A DNA stretch of 64,000 nucleotides from Inquilinus limosus DSM 16000 (lineage in GTDB: Bacteria > Pseudomonadota > Alphaproteobacteria > DSM-16000 > Inquilinaceae): the NCBI RefSeq assembly GCF_000423185.1, contig NZ_AUHM01000002.1, positions 491,320 to 555,319 on the forward strand. Direction: 5' to 3'. Under the pieces are notes generated by a model. That model ran no database searches. It had not been told where the DNA came from and saw only the letters and a program-made list of their open reading frames with translations. Within the stretch, counting starts at the first letter, position 1. Each line of letters opens with the position of its first letter. Shown piece by piece: positions 51,377 to 60,986 of the stretch. Both the position numbers and the translations under genes were made by a program.

Positions 51377-52099
51377 ATGAAGCTGACCGACTTCAAGATC
51401 CTGACCTTCGACTGCTACGGCACGCTGATCGACTGGGAGACCGGCATGGTCAACGGGCTGGCGCCGCTGACCGCGCGCGCCAAAGAGCCGCTGAGCCGCA
51501 ATCAGATCCTGGAAGCCCATGCCCGCCACGAGTCGGCGCAGCAGCGTTGGACCCCGGCGCGCCGCTACGACGAGCTGCTGGCGGTCGTCTACAAGCGCCT
51601 GGCCGAGGAATGGGGCGTGGCGGCGAGCTGGGAGGAGGCGCTGGCCTATGGCCGCTCGATCAAGGACTGGCCGGCCTTCGCCGACACCGCCGGTGCGCTG
51701 CAGTACCTGAAGAAGTACTACAAGCTGGCCATCCTCTCGAATGTCGACAATGCCAGCTTCGCCCTCAGCAACGTCCGGCTGCAGGTCGAGTTCGACGCGA
51801 TCTTCACCGCCGAGGACATCGGCAGCTACAAACCCTCGCACCGCAACTTCCAGTACATGCTGGAGAAGCTGGACGGCCTGGGGATCGCCAGGGGCGAGAT
51901 CCTGCACACGGCGGAGAGCCTGTTCCACGACCATGTGCCGGCCAAGGCGGCGGGGCTCGCCACCTGCTGGATCCACCGCCGCCACGCCGAGGGTGGCTTC
52001 GGCGCCACCATGCCGCCGGAGTCCGAGCCCAACGTCGATTTCCGCTTCACCAGCATGGCGGATCTTGCCAAAGCTCACCAGGAGGCGCTGCGGGGTTAA
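51377..52099 (+). CDS. Type II haloacid dehalogenase (HAD superfamily)
   Basis: The 240-residue protein has the HAD nucleophile motif ILTFDCYGTLIDWETG (Asp near residue 10), motif II LAILSNVDN (Ser/Asn), conserved Lys in IGSYKPSHRNF and the motif III acidic/His region LHTAESLFHDHVPAKAAGL. This corresponds to the L-2-haloacid dehalogenase group, although many members have other hydrolase activities. The stop lies 29 bases before an Lrp/AsnC regulator on the same strand. Confidence 0.86.
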   Translation: MKLTDFKILTFDCYGTLIDWETGMVNGLAPLTARAKEPLSRNQILEAHARHESAQQRWTPARRYDELLAVVYKRLAEEWGVAASWEEALAYGRSIKDWPAFADTAGALQYLKKYYKLAILSNVDNASFALSNVRLQVEFDAIFTAEDIGSYKPSHRNFQYMLEKLDGLGIARGEILHTAESLFHDHVPAKAAGLATCWIHRRHAEGGFGATMPPESEPNVDFRFTSMADLAKAHQEALRG

Positions 52100-52128
52100 C
52101 CTCCACAGCCGATCGGACGAGGGGAAGG

Positions 52129-52620
52129 ATGGCGGGCGCGCCGAAGCTGGACCGGATCGACATCGCCATCCTGGCCCGGCTGCAGGCCGACGGGCGGATC
52201 ACCAACGCCGCCCTGGCGGAGGCGGTCGGCCTGTCGCCCAGCCCGTGCCTGCAGCGGGTGAAGCGGCTGGAAGCGGCGGGCTACATCACCGGCTACGGCG
52301 CCCGCATCGCCCTGTCCAGGCTGACCGAGACGGTGACGGTGTTCACCGAGGTGACGCTGGCCGACCACCGGCGCGAGGACTTCATCCGCTTCGAGGCCGG
52401 CCTGGCGACGGTCGAGGAGCTGCTTGAGTGCCACATGGTCAGCGGCGGCTACGACTACCTGCTGCGCTTCCTGACCCGCAGCATCGCGCATTACCAGCAG
52501 GTGATGGAGGCGCTGCTGGACCGCCGCCTCGGCATCGAGAAGTACTTCAGCTACATCGTCATCAAGTCGCCGATCCTGCGCCAGGCCGCGCCGCTGCAGA
52601 GGCTGCTGCGGGCGGAGTGA
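52129..52620 (+). CDS. Lrp/AsnC family transcriptional regulator
   Basis: The 163-residue protein has the typical N-terminal helix-turn-helix (LDRIDIAILARLQADGRITNAALAEAVGLSPSPCLQRVKRLEAAGYITGY, about residues 7-56) and a C-terminal RAM ligand domain (ECHMVSGGYDYLLRFLTRSIAHYQQVME). The ATG at 52129 has GAGGGGAAGG upstream. It is convergent with the glutamate dehydrogenase gene and close to amine catabolism genes, so it may respond to an amino acid. Confidence 0.9.
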   Translation: MAGAPKLDRIDIAILARLQADGRITNAALAEAVGLSPSPCLQRVKRLEAAGYITGYGARIALSRLTETVTVFTEVTLADHRREDFIRFEAGLATVEELLECHMVSGGYDYLLRFLTRSIAHYQQVMEALLDRRLGIEKYFSYIVIKSPILRQAAPLQRLLRAE

Positions 52621-52621
52621 A

Positions 52622-52645
52622 GGGGCGCCGCGCCGGCGACGCCCC
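52622..52645. terminator. GC-rich hairpin between convergent genes
   Basis: GGGGCG (52622-52627) and CGCCCC (52640-52645) form a stem in the 34-base gap between the lrp and glutamate dehydrogenase stops. No T run follows on either side, so it is at best a weak bidirectional stop. Confidence 0.3.
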
Positions 52646-52654
52646 AGCCCGTCC

Positions 52655-55600
52655 TCACCCCGTCGCCAGACCGCGCAGGTTGCGGTTGGCGACGGCCAGC
52701 ATCGACAGGTCGACCTGGTCCAGCGCCTTCAGCTCGGAGACCAGCTGGTCGATCCGGTCCACCGGGGCGCGGCGGTGGCCGACCCAGGCCTCGACCACAT
52801 CGGCCCCGTCCGCGCCCGAGGGCGCCGCCTGCAGCGCCCGCACCGCGAGGTCGGCCTGCAGCGTGTACAGGTCGTCGACGATCGCCCCCACCGCCTGCTT
52901 CTGCCAGTGGTTGGTGGCCGGCATCCGGCTGGCGCCGTCGCGCAGCCAGGCGAGGCCGAGCCGGCGCCCGGTCTCGAAATAGACCGACGCCACCTCGCTG
53001 ACGCTGCGACCCGCCTGGTCGGCGATGCGGATGATGTCGAGCCCCGCCGCCCACAGGTTCAGCCGGGCGACGCGCCGGGCCAGATCCTCCGGGAAGCCGG
53101 CCTCGACGAAGCCGCGGGCGCGGGCGTCGATCACGGCGCGGGCGTCGTCGAAGATCGCGGCGTCCAGCTGGCTCTCCAGCTCGGCCAGGCCGGGCTTGAG
53201 ATGCGCCACGTCCTGGCCGACGTCGAGGCCGCGGCCCTGCTGGCGCAGGATCCAGGCGACGCTGCGCTCGATCAGCCGCCGCGTCGCCAGCATGGCGCGG
53301 ATCTGCGCCTGGGCCTCGGCCTTGTTGTCCAGCGCTTCGACCGCCGCCCAGATGTCGCGCAGGCTGAAGCTGTCGCGCACGATCAGATAGGCGCGGGCGA
53401 TGTCGGCCACGCCCATCCCGGTCTTGTCCGCCATCTCCGAGACGAAGGTGGCGCCGACCCGGTTCACCATGCTGTTGGTGACGTGGGTCGCCACGATCTC
53501 GCGCCGCAGCCGGTGCTGCGGGATGGCGTCCTTGAAGCGCTCGCGCAGCGCCGTCGGGAAGTACAGGAACAGGTCGTCCAGCAGGGCCGGGTCGTCCGGC
53601 AGGTCGCTGGCCAGCAGCGCGTCGTAGATGGTGATCTTGGCATAGGCCAGCAGCACCGCCTGCTCCGGCCGGGTCAGCCCCTCGCGGTTGCCCGAGCGCT
53701 GGGTCAGCTCCTCGTCGGTCGGCAGCATCTCGATCACGCGGTCGAGCTTGCCCGCCTTCTCCAGCCCGCGCATGAAGCGGGCCTGCTGGTCCAGCACCTC
53801 GAAGCCCTCGCCGACCGCGAGCGACAGCGCCTGGCTCTGCAGGTAGTTGTCGCGCAGCACCAGCTGGCCGACCTCCTCGGTCATGCTCTCCAGCACCTGG
53901 TTGCGCTGCTTCAGCGTCAGGTCGCCGGCCTGGACCACGGAGCCGAGCAGGATCTTGATGTTGACCTCGTGGTCCGAGGTGTCGACGCCGGCCGAGTTGT
54001 CGATGAAGTCGGTGTTCATCTTGCCGCCCGTGCCGCCGGCGCCGATGCGGGCGTATTCGATGCGGCCGAACTGGGTGACGCCGAGATTGGCGCCCTCGCC
54101 GATCACCCGGGCGCGGACGTCGCGGCCGTTGACGCGCAGCGGGTCGTTCGCCTTGTCGCCGACATCGGCGTGGCTCTCGCGGCTGCTCTTCACATAGGTG
54201 CCGATGCCGCCGAACCACAGCAGGTCGACCTCGGCCTTCAGCATCGCCTGGATCAGCTCGTTCGGCGTCACCGTCTCGCGGTCGATGCCGAAGCGGGCGC
54301 GGGCCTCGGGCGACAGCTTGACCGACTTGGCCTTGCGCTCGTACACGGCGCCGCCGGGCGACAGCAGCGCCGTGTCGTACTGGTCCCAGGAGCCGCGGCC
54401 GAGCGCGAACAGCCGCTTGCGCTCGGCGAAGCTGGTCGCCGCGTCCGGGTTCGGGTCGACGAAGATGTGCAGGTGGTTGAAGGCGCCGACCAGCCGCGTG
54501 TGCTCGGACAGGATCATGCCGTTGCCGAACACGTCGCCCGACATGTCGCCGACGCCGACGCAGGTGAAGTCCTGGGACTGGATGTCGGTGCCCAGCTCGC
54601 GGAAATGCCGCTTCACCGATTCCCAGGCGCCGCGGGCGGTGATGCCCATCTTCTTGTGGTCGTAGCCGGCCGAGCCGCCGGAGGCGAAAGCGTCGTCGAG
54701 CCAGAAGCCGTAGTCCTGGCTGACGCCGTTGGCGATATCGGAGAAGGTGGCCGTGCCCTTGTCCGCCGCGACCACCAGGTACGGGTCGTCCTCGTCATGC
54801 CGGACGACCCGCTCCGGATGCCGGGTCTCGCCGCCGGCGATGGTGTCGGTGATGTCGAGCATCCCCCGCATCAGCAGCTTGTAGCATTCGATGCCTTCGG
54901 CCTGGAACGCCTCGCGCCCGGCCGAGGGCGCCGGCGGCCGCTTCAGCACGAAGCCGCCCTTGGAGCCGACCGGCACGATGACGGTGTTCTTCACCATCTG
55001 CGCCTTCATCAGCCCCAGGATCTCGGTGCGGAAGTCCTCGCGCCGGTCGGACCAGCGGATGCCGCCGCGGGCGACCTTGCCGCCGCGGAGGTGCACGCCC
55101 TCCATGCGCGGGCTGTAGACGAAGATCTCGCGCCAGGGCCGCGGCAGCGGCAGCTCCTCGATCGACGGGCTGTCGAACTTCAGCGACAGATAGGGCTTCG
55201 GCCGCCCCTGGTCGTCGGTCTGGAAGAAGTTGGTGCGCAGGGTCGACCGCACCAGGTTCAGGTAGCGGCGGAGGATGCGGTCCTCGTCCAGGTTGGTCAC
55301 CGCGTCCAGCGCGTGCTCGATCTCGACCAGCAGGCCGCGGATCGCCACCTCGCGGTCGCCGGTCAGCTCCGGATCGAAGCGGGTGGTGAACATGCGGACG
55401 ATGGCGCGGGTGATCTCCGGATGCGCCACCAGCGTGTCCTCGATCGTCTCCTGGCTGAAGGCGAAGCGGGCCTGGCGCAGGAACCGGGCATAGGCGCGCA
55501 GCAGCGTGACCGAGCGCCAGTCGAGCCCGGCGGCCAGCACCAGCCGGTTCAGCCGGTCGTCCTCCATGTCGCCGGTCCAGATCCGCTCGAAGGCGGTCTG

Positions 55601-57508
55601 GAACACGGCCTTGAGGCGGTTCAGGTCGATCGCGTCGCCGGTGCGGCTGCGCATCTCGAAATCGTGGATCCAGACCGTCCCCTGGCCTTGGATCGCGACC
55701 TCGGTCGGGAATTCCGACACCACCTTGAAGCCGAGATGCTCCAGCATCGGCAGCACGTCGGACAACGGCACCGGCGTGCCGCGGTGGTACAGCTTGAAGC
55801 GCAGCTCGTTCGGCCCCGCCTCGATCGGGCGGAACAGGTGCAGCCCGATCTCGCCGTCCTCGTCGATCTCCTCGATCCGCTCGATGTCGACGATCGCCGC
55901 GGCGGGCGTGGTCTCCTCGCGATAGCCGGCCGGGAAGGCCTCGGCGTAGCGGCGCAAGAGGATCAGCCCCTGCTCCTCTCCCTTCTTCTCGACCAGCGCC
56001 GCCTGCAGCAGGTCGGACCAGCTGCGGCCGGCCTCGACCAGCTTCTCCTCGATCACGTCGACCGGCTCGTCCGTGCCGGCGCCGGGCTGGGTCTTGATCA
56101 GGAAATGGACGCGGGCATGCGCCCCTTCGGTCATCTGTGTGGTGAACGCCGTGACCGGGCCGCCATAGGCCTTCTCCAGAATCTTCTGGATGCGGTGGCG
56201 CAGGTCGGTGTTGTAACGGTCGCGCGGCACGTAGACGAGGCAGGAGACGAAGCGGCCGAACGGGTCGCGCCGCACGAACAGCGCCGTCCGCTGCCGCTCC
56301 TGCAGGTGCAGGATGCCCATGCCGGTGTCGAGCAGCTGCTCGTCGGAGATCTGGAACAGCTCGTCGCGCGGATAGGTGTCGAGGATGTGGCCCAGCGCCT
56401 TGCCGTCATGGCTCTTCGGGTCCAGCCCGGCGCGCGCCAGGGTGCGGCTGACCTTGGCCCGGAGATAGGGGATGTCGCGGGCGCTGCGGCTGTAGGCGAC
56501 CGAGGTGAACAGGCCGACGAACAGATGGTCGCCCACCACCTCGCCGGCATCGTCGAAGATCTTCACGGTGAAGACGTCGAGATGCACCGGCCGGTGCACC
56601 GTCGCCTTCAGGCTGGCCTTGGTGACGGTCAGCGGCGCCGTGCTGCGCAGCATCGACTGCGCCTCCTCCGACATCCGGTCGTAGCGGCGCGCGCCGTCGA
56701 AGACCGAGACGTCGGGCTGGCGCAGGATGCCGAGGCCGCTGTCCGGCACGATCGCGATCTCGAGCCCGTCATCGGTGCGGGCGAAGTCGTAGCGGCGATA
56801 GCCGAGGAAGGTGAAGTGGTCGTCCTCGAGCCATTCCAGGAAGGCGATGATCTCGCGCGTCTCGCCGGGATCGACCGGCAGCGCCCTGTGGTCGAGCTCA
56901 TCGAGCACGGCGCGGATCTGCTGCCGCATCGCGCCCCAGTCCTCGACCGCGGCGCGGACATCGGCCAGCACCGCCCGCAGCGTCGACGCGATGCGGTCGA
57001 GCGTCGCCTGGTCGGTGCGCTCGTCGATCTGCAGATGCATGAAGCTCTCGGCCGGCGTCCCTTCCGGCGCCGCGGCCGGATCCTGCACGTCGGTCAGCCG
57101 GCCCTGGGCGTCGCGGGTGACGGCGAGGATCGGGTGGACGACCAGATGCACGGTCAGGCCCAGCTCGGACAGGGCTCCGGTCACCGAATCGACCAGGAAC
57201 GGCATGTCGTCGTTGATGATCTCGATGACGGTGTGCGGGCTGCGCCAGCCGTAATCGTCATAGACCGGGTTGAAGATCCGGATCTTGACCTCGCCCTTGC
57301 GGCGTTCGCCGCCGAACTGCAGCAGGCCGAGGGCGACGCTGTAGAGGGTGTCCGTACCTTCGCGCAGCACGTCGTGCGGCGGCACGTTGCGGAAATAAAG
57401 GCGGATGAACCGCTCGGCCATTCCTCCCTTCGCCGGGTCGAGCCGCTGCTTGGCCAGGGTTACGACGCCATCGACGATTTCGGCCTTGTGTTGATCGGCC
57501 TTCGACAT
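52655..57508 (-). CDS. gdhB: NAD-specific glutamate dehydrogenase, large (about 180 kDa) type
   Basis: A 1617-residue enzyme, the length typical of the L_180 NAD-GDH class in proteobacteria and actinobacteria. The N-terminal regulatory half includes ACT-like segments (MPFLVDSVTGALSELGLTVHLVVHPILAV). The catalytic half (about residues 770-1240) has RGGIRWSDRREDFRTEILGLMKAQMVKNTVIVPVGSKGGFVLK, with the lysine-rich glutamate site, and GVGDMSGDVFGNGMILSE for NAD binding. It oxidatively deaminates glutamate to 2-oxoglutarate during amino-acid catabolism. The gene is monocistronic, with a start ATG at 57508. Confidence 0.96.
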   Translation of the reverse strand: MSKADQHKAEIVDGVVTLAKQRLDPAKGGMAERFIRLYFRNVPPHDVLREGTDTLYSVALGLLQFGGERRKGEVKIRIFNPVYDDYGWRSPHTVIEIINDDMPFLVDSVTGALSELGLTVHLVVHPILAVTRDAQGRLTDVQDPAAAPEGTPAESFMHLQIDERTDQATLDRIASTLRAVLADVRAAVEDWGAMRQQIRAVLDELDHRALPVDPGETREIIAFLEWLEDDHFTFLGYRRYDFARTDDGLEIAIVPDSGLGILRQPDVSVFDGARRYDRMSEEAQSMLRSTAPLTVTKASLKATVHRPVHLDVFTVKIFDDAGEVVGDHLFVGLFTSVAYSRSARDIPYLRAKVSRTLARAGLDPKSHDGKALGHILDTYPRDELFQISDEQLLDTGMGILHLQERQRTALFVRRDPFGRFVSCLVYVPRDRYNTDLRHRIQKILEKAYGGPVTAFTTQMTEGAHARVHFLIKTQPGAGTDEPVDVIEEKLVEAGRSWSDLLQAALVEKKGEEQGLILLRRYAEAFPAGYREETTPAAAIVDIERIEEIDEDGEIGLHLFRPIEAGPNELRFKLYHRGTPVPLSDVLPMLEHLGFKVVSEFPTEVAIQGQGTVWIHDFEMRSRTGDAIDLNRLKAVFQTAFERIWTGDMEDDRLNRLVLAAGLDWRSVTLLRAYARFLRQARFAFSQETIEDTLVAHPEITRAIVRMFTTRFDPELTGDREVAIRGLLVEIEHALDAVTNLDEDRILRRYLNLVRSTLRTNFFQTDDQGRPKPYLSLKFDSPSIEELPLPRPWREIFVYSPRMEGVHLRGGKVARGGIRWSDRREDFRTEILGLMKAQMVKNTVIVPVGSKGGFVLKRPPAPSAGREAFQAEGIECYKLLMRGMLDITDTIAGGETRHPERVVRHDEDDPYLVVAADKGTATFSDIANGVSQDYGFWLDDAFASGGSAGYDHKKMGITARGAWESVKRHFRELGTDIQSQDFTCVGVGDMSGDVFGNGMILSEHTRLVGAFNHLHIFVDPNPDAATSFAERKRLFALGRGSWDQYDTALLSPGGAVYERKAKSVKLSPEARARFGIDRETVTPNELIQAMLKAEVDLLWFGGIGTYVKSSRESHADVGDKANDPLRVNGRDVRARVIGEGANLGVTQFGRIEYARIGAGGTGGKMNTDFIDNSAGVDTSDHEVNIKILLGSVVQAGDLTLKQRNQVLESMTEEVGQLVLRDNYLQSQALSLAVGEGFEVLDQQARFMRGLEKAGKLDRVIEMLPTDEELTQRSGNREGLTRPEQAVLLAYAKITIYDALLASDLPDDPALLDDLFLYFPTALRERFKDAIPQHRLRREIVATHVTNSMVNRVGATFVSEMADKTGMGVADIARAYLIVRDSFSLRDIWAAVEALDNKAEAQAQIRAMLATRRLIERSVAWILRQQGRGLDVGQDVAHLKPGLAELESQLDAAIFDDARAVIDARARGFVEAGFPEDLARRVARLNLWAAGLDIIRIADQAGRSVSEVASVYFETGRRLGLAWLRDGASRMPATNHWQKQAVGAIVDDLYTLQADLAVRALQAAPSGADGADVVEAWVGHRRAPVDRIDQLVSELKALDQVDLSMLAVANRNLRGLATG

Positions 57509-57787
57509 CCTGCAGACTCCAGAAGAGCGTGCGGCCCGAACGGTGGGGCCGCATCAGGGCCCCAAGGGCATACAATCAACCCGTGTAAAAGGAAACCGCC
57601 GAACCGTGACGGTTCATTGGCATTTCCAGGCGGTTTTCATCAGACGATTTGGCGGCCACGACATCTCGGATCACAAAGACACCGCGATCCGGTCTGAAAT
57701 ATCCCGCTTCGGGTCCGGAACGTTCGCTTCGAACGCCGGCTGGACGGCGGCCCCGCTTCGCCTGTATGGAAGATCATATTGGAAGAA

Positions 57788-58255
57788 ATGATTCCGCCGC
57801 CAAAACGAGAAAGAGAGCGCGTGTTGTCGACCCGTCATCGCCCCTCGCCGACCCTCTTCATCGCATTCGCCGCGGCGGCCCTGCTGGGCGCCTGCCAGAC
57901 GACCCAGCAGCAGGCGGCGCAGATCCCGCCCTACGACTTCCCGAAGGTCTCGACCGAGTGGCATGAGGGCATCAGCGTCGTCTACACCGGCACGCTGCAG
58001 GTCGGCCGGCCCTGCACCGTGCTGCGGCGCGACGACGGCAGCGAGGTGGCGATCCAGGGCAAGCCCGTTCCGGTCCGGATCGGCGACCGGGTCACCATCT
58101 CCGGCCCGACCGCGAAATGGTCGCTGTGCCAGACGCTGGAGACGATCCGCGCCGACAAGGTCGACGTCATGACCAGCGCCTATCTGCCGGCTTCGGGCCC
58201 CGGCACCGCCGTGACCGTGGCCCCCGGCGCCGTGGTGGTGCAGCCGACACCCTGA
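57788..58255 (+). CDS. Small putative lipoprotein
   Basis: About 155 residues. A hydrophobic stretch with a lipobox (FIAFAAAALLGACQTT) implies lipidation at the Cys and periplasmic location. The remaining domain (YTGTLQVGRPCTVLRRDDGSEVAIQGKPVPVRIGDRVTISGPTAKWSLCQ...) is unfamiliar. The start is uncertain: ATG at 57788 gives a long charged n-region, and GTG at 57821 (VLSTRHRPSPTLF) gives a more normal signal peptide. It stands alone between divergent gdhB and an ABC operon. Confidence 0.6.
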   Translation: MIPPPKRERERVLSTRHRPSPTLFIAFAAAALLGACQTTQQQAAQIPPYDFPKVSTEWHEGISVVYTGTLQVGRPCTVLRRDDGSEVAIQGKPVPVRIGDRVTISGPTAKWSLCQTLETIRADKVDVMTSAYLPASGPGTAVTVAPGAVVVQPTP

Positions 58256-58360
58256 CCTGACCGCCGGCCCCGTTCCGCTGCACTGCAAAATCCCGTAGGC
58301 TGCGGCGAATCACGCCCGGGTGCCGCGGTGCCCGGGCGACCGGAACAGGGGAACAGCATC

Positions 58361-59311
58361 ATGCGTCTGGGCATCGCCGCCGCCGTTCTTGCCGTGACCG
58401 CCGCCATGGCCACCGCCGCCTCCGCGCAGGAGCCGGTGAAGCTGCGCCTGGCGATGAGCGGCTGGACCGGCTTCGCGCCGATCACGCTGGCCAAGCAGCT
58501 CGGCATCTTCCAGAAGCACGGCATCGAGCTCGACATCGTCAAGATGCCGACCTCGAACCGCCATCAGGCCATGGCCTCGGGCGACGTGCAGGTCATCACC
58601 ACCACCGTCGACACCCATCTGCTCTACGCCAGCTCGGGCGTGCCGGTGGTGCAGGTGCTGGCGCTCGACACCTCCTCGGGCGGCGACGGCGTCGCCGTGC
58701 GCAAGAACATCGGCAAGTTCGAGGACCTGAAGGGCAAGAGCGTGGCGGTGCAGTTCGGCGGCGTGCCGCAGTTCTGGCTGGCCTATCTCCTGAAGCACAA
58801 CGGCATGTCGCTCGGCGACGTCAGGCTGACCGACCTGCAGCCCTCCGACGCGGCGGCCGCCTTCGTCGCCGGCCAGTTCGACGTGGCCGTGACCTACGAG
58901 CCCTATCTGTCGAACATCCGCAAGGACCCGAACGGCAAGATCCTGGTAACCTCGGCCGAGACGCCGGGCGTGATCATCGACACCCTGGCCTTCCAGCCGG
59001 ACTACGTCGAAGCCCATCCGGAGGTGGTGAAGGGCGTGGTCGACAGCTGGTTCGAGGCGCTGGACTACATCAAGGCCAACCCGGCCGAGGCCAACCGGAT
59101 CATGGGCGCCGACGTCAATCAGACCGCCGAGCAGTTCGCCGAATCGGCGAAGTTCGTCACCTGGTACGGCCGCGACGCCAACAAGACCTACATGACCGAG
59201 ACCATGCCGAAATTCATCAAGGAGGCGGCCGACGTGATGCTGGAGGCCGGGCTGCTGCGGCGCGAGCCCGCGGACCTGACCGCCCTCTACACCGCCAAAT
59301 TCGTGCAGTGA
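58361..59311 (+). CDS. ABC transporter substrate-binding protein (NitT/TauT family)
   Basis: The 316-residue protein has a signal peptide (MRLGIAAAVLAVTAAMATAASA) and an SsuA/TauA/NrtA-like body: KLRLAMSGWTGFAPITLAKQLGIFQKHGIELDIVKMPTSNRHQAMASGDVQVI, then VAVQFGGVPQFWLAYLLKHNGMS. It is first in a binding protein-permease-ATPase operon. The ligand could be a sulfonate, taurine, nitrate, urea-like compound or aromatic acid. Confidence 0.9.
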   Translation: MRLGIAAAVLAVTAAMATAASAQEPVKLRLAMSGWTGFAPITLAKQLGIFQKHGIELDIVKMPTSNRHQAMASGDVQVITTTVDTHLLYASSGVPVVQVLALDTSSGGDGVAVRKNIGKFEDLKGKSVAVQFGGVPQFWLAYLLKHNGMSLGDVRLTDLQPSDAAAAFVAGQFDVAVTYEPYLSNIRKDPNGKILVTSAETPGVIIDTLAFQPDYVEAHPEVVKGVVDSWFEALDYIKANPAEANRIMGADVNQTAEQFAESAKFVTWYGRDANKTYMTETMPKFIKEAADVMLEAGLLRREPADLTALYTAKFVQ

Positions 59312-59355
59312 CCTCGGCGTCGGCGCGATATCCGAACCGCTGTTAGGACCGACCC

Positions 59356-60135
59356 GTGCTCGTCCCGCTCGCCCCCGTCGGCCCCGGCCGCCGCATCGTC
59401 CTCGGCATCCTGTGCTTCGTCGCCTTCGTGGCGCTGTGGGGCGCCGCGACCTGGGGCGGGCTGGTCAAGCCGCTGTTCCTCGCCGGCCCCGACGCCACCC
59501 TGGCCGCGGGGGTCGAGCTGTTCGTCCGCTTCGGCTTCGTCTGGGACATCCTGGTGACGATGTTCCGGGTGTTCGGCGGCTTCATCCTGGCGGCGCTGCT
59601 GGCGGTGCCGCTCGGCATCCTGATGGGCACCTTCAGGGGGGTCGAGGCGTTCTTCGAGCCCTTCGTCTCCTTCTGCCGCTATCTGCCGGCCTCGGCCTTC
59701 ATCCCGCTGCTGATCCTGTGGGCCGGTGTGGGCGAGACGCAGAAGCTGCTGGTGATCTTCATCGGCTCGGTGTTCCAGCTGATCATCATGGTGGCGGTGA
59801 TCACCGGCTCGATCCGGATGGAGCTGGTGGAGGCGGCGCGGACGCTGGGCGCCCGCACCCGCGGCATCGTCTTCCGGGTGATGATCCCGAATGCGGCGCC
59901 GCAGATCTTCGAGGCGCTGCGGCTGGTGCTGGGCTGGGCCTGGACCTATGTCATCGTCGCCGAGCTGATTGGCTCCTCCGCCGGCATCGGCCACATGATC
60001 ATCGACGCGCAGCGCTTCCTGGACACCGGGCAGATGATCTTCGGCATCTTCGTCATCGGCACCATCGGCCTGATCACCGACCAGCTGTTCAAGCGGGCGA
60101 ACCGCGCCCTGTTCCCCTGGAGCCTCGGCCGATGA
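59356..60135 (+). CDS. ABC transporter permease (NitT/TauT family)
   Basis: The 259-residue membrane protein from a GTG start has helices around RIVLGILCFVAFVALWGAATWGG and FGGFILAALLAVPLGILMG and an EAA loop ELVEAARTLGARTRGIVFRVMIPNAAPQIFEALRL. It overlaps the ATPase start as ATGA and partners with the binding protein 44 bases upstream. Confidence 0.92.
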   Translation: MLVPLAPVGPGRRIVLGILCFVAFVALWGAATWGGLVKPLFLAGPDATLAAGVELFVRFGFVWDILVTMFRVFGGFILAALLAVPLGILMGTFRGVEAFFEPFVSFCRYLPASAFIPLLILWAGVGETQKLLVIFIGSVFQLIIMVAVITGSIRMELVEAARTLGARTRGIVFRVMIPNAAPQIFEALRLVLGWAWTYVIVAELIGSSAGIGHMIIDAQRFLDTGQMIFGIFVIGTIGLITDQLFKRANRALFPWSLGR

Positions 60136-60923
60136 CCGACCTGGTGCGCGTCGAAGGCGTCAGCCGCACCTTCCCGGGCGTCCATGGCGGCGCGCCGACC
60201 CAGGCGCTGAGCCCGGTCGACCTGGCGATCGCCGAGAACGACTTCATCACCCTCCTCGGCCCGTCGGGCTGCGGCAAGTCCACCCTGCTGCGCATCGTCG
60301 CCGGTCTCGACCGGCCGACCGCGGGCCGGGTGCTGGTCGGCGGCACGCCGGTGACCGAGCCGGGGCCGGACCGCGGCGTGGTGTTCCAGGCCTATACGCT
60401 GTTCCCCTGGCTGACCGTGGCCCGCAACATCGCCTTCGGCCTGCGCGAGAAGGGGGTGCCGCAGAGGCAGCAGGACGAGATCGTGGCCGAATACGTCGCC
60501 AAGGTCGGGCTGCGCGGCTTCGAGAACCACTATCCGAAGATGCTGTCGGGCGGCATGCAGCAGCGCACCGCGATCGCCCGGGCGCTGGCCAACGACCCGA
60601 AGATCCTGCTGCTGGACGAGCCCTTCGGCGCGCTCGACACCCAGACCCGGGCGCTGATGCAGGAGCTGCTGCTGTCGATCTGGGAGGCGGAGCGCAAGAC
60701 CGTGCTGTTCGTCACCCACGACATCGACGAGGCGGTGTTCCTGGCCAACCGGGTGATCGTGATGAGCGCCCGGCCCGGCCGCATCATCGAGGACCGGCCG
60801 ATCGCCTTGCCGCATCCGCGGCACTACACGGTGAAGACGACGCCGGAGTTCCAGGAGCACCGCGCCGCCCTGACCGAGGCGGTGCGCCAACAGGCGATGA
60901 TCGCGGCCGGGATGGCGGCGTAA
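60132..60923 (+). CDS. ABC transporter ATP-binding protein (NitT/TauT family)
   Basis: The 263-residue ATPase shows Walker A GPSGCGKST, Q loop VVFQAYTLFPWLTV, signature LSGGMQQRTAIARAL, Walker B ILLLDEPFGALDTQT and switch His in FVTHDIDEAV. It is related to SsuB/TauB/NrtD and completes the three-gene importer. ATGA overlap with the permease indicates coupled translation. Confidence 0.94.
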   Translation: MTDLVRVEGVSRTFPGVHGGAPTQALSPVDLAIAENDFITLLGPSGCGKSTLLRIVAGLDRPTAGRVLVGGTPVTEPGPDRGVVFQAYTLFPWLTVARNIAFGLREKGVPQRQQDEIVAEYVAKVGLRGFENHYPKMLSGGMQQRTAIARALANDPKILLLDEPFGALDTQTRALMQELLLSIWEAERKTVLFVTHDIDEAVFLANRVIVMSARPGRIIEDRPIALPHPRHYTVKTTPEFQEHRAALTEAVRQQAMIAAGMAA

Positions 60924-60986
60924 GGGCCTGCGGCCAGACGGCGACTCAGGCATACTCCCGACCGGACACGGGAAGGGGAGGCCCGG

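Noticed and set aside
52775-57697. A 1640-residue open frame antisense to glutamate dehydrogenase
   Set aside because: It is the mirror of a very long, GC-rich, highly biased coding sequence. The translation is His/Arg/Ala/Asp-rich, lacks any domain, and the sense strand is an unmistakable NAD-glutamate dehydrogenase.
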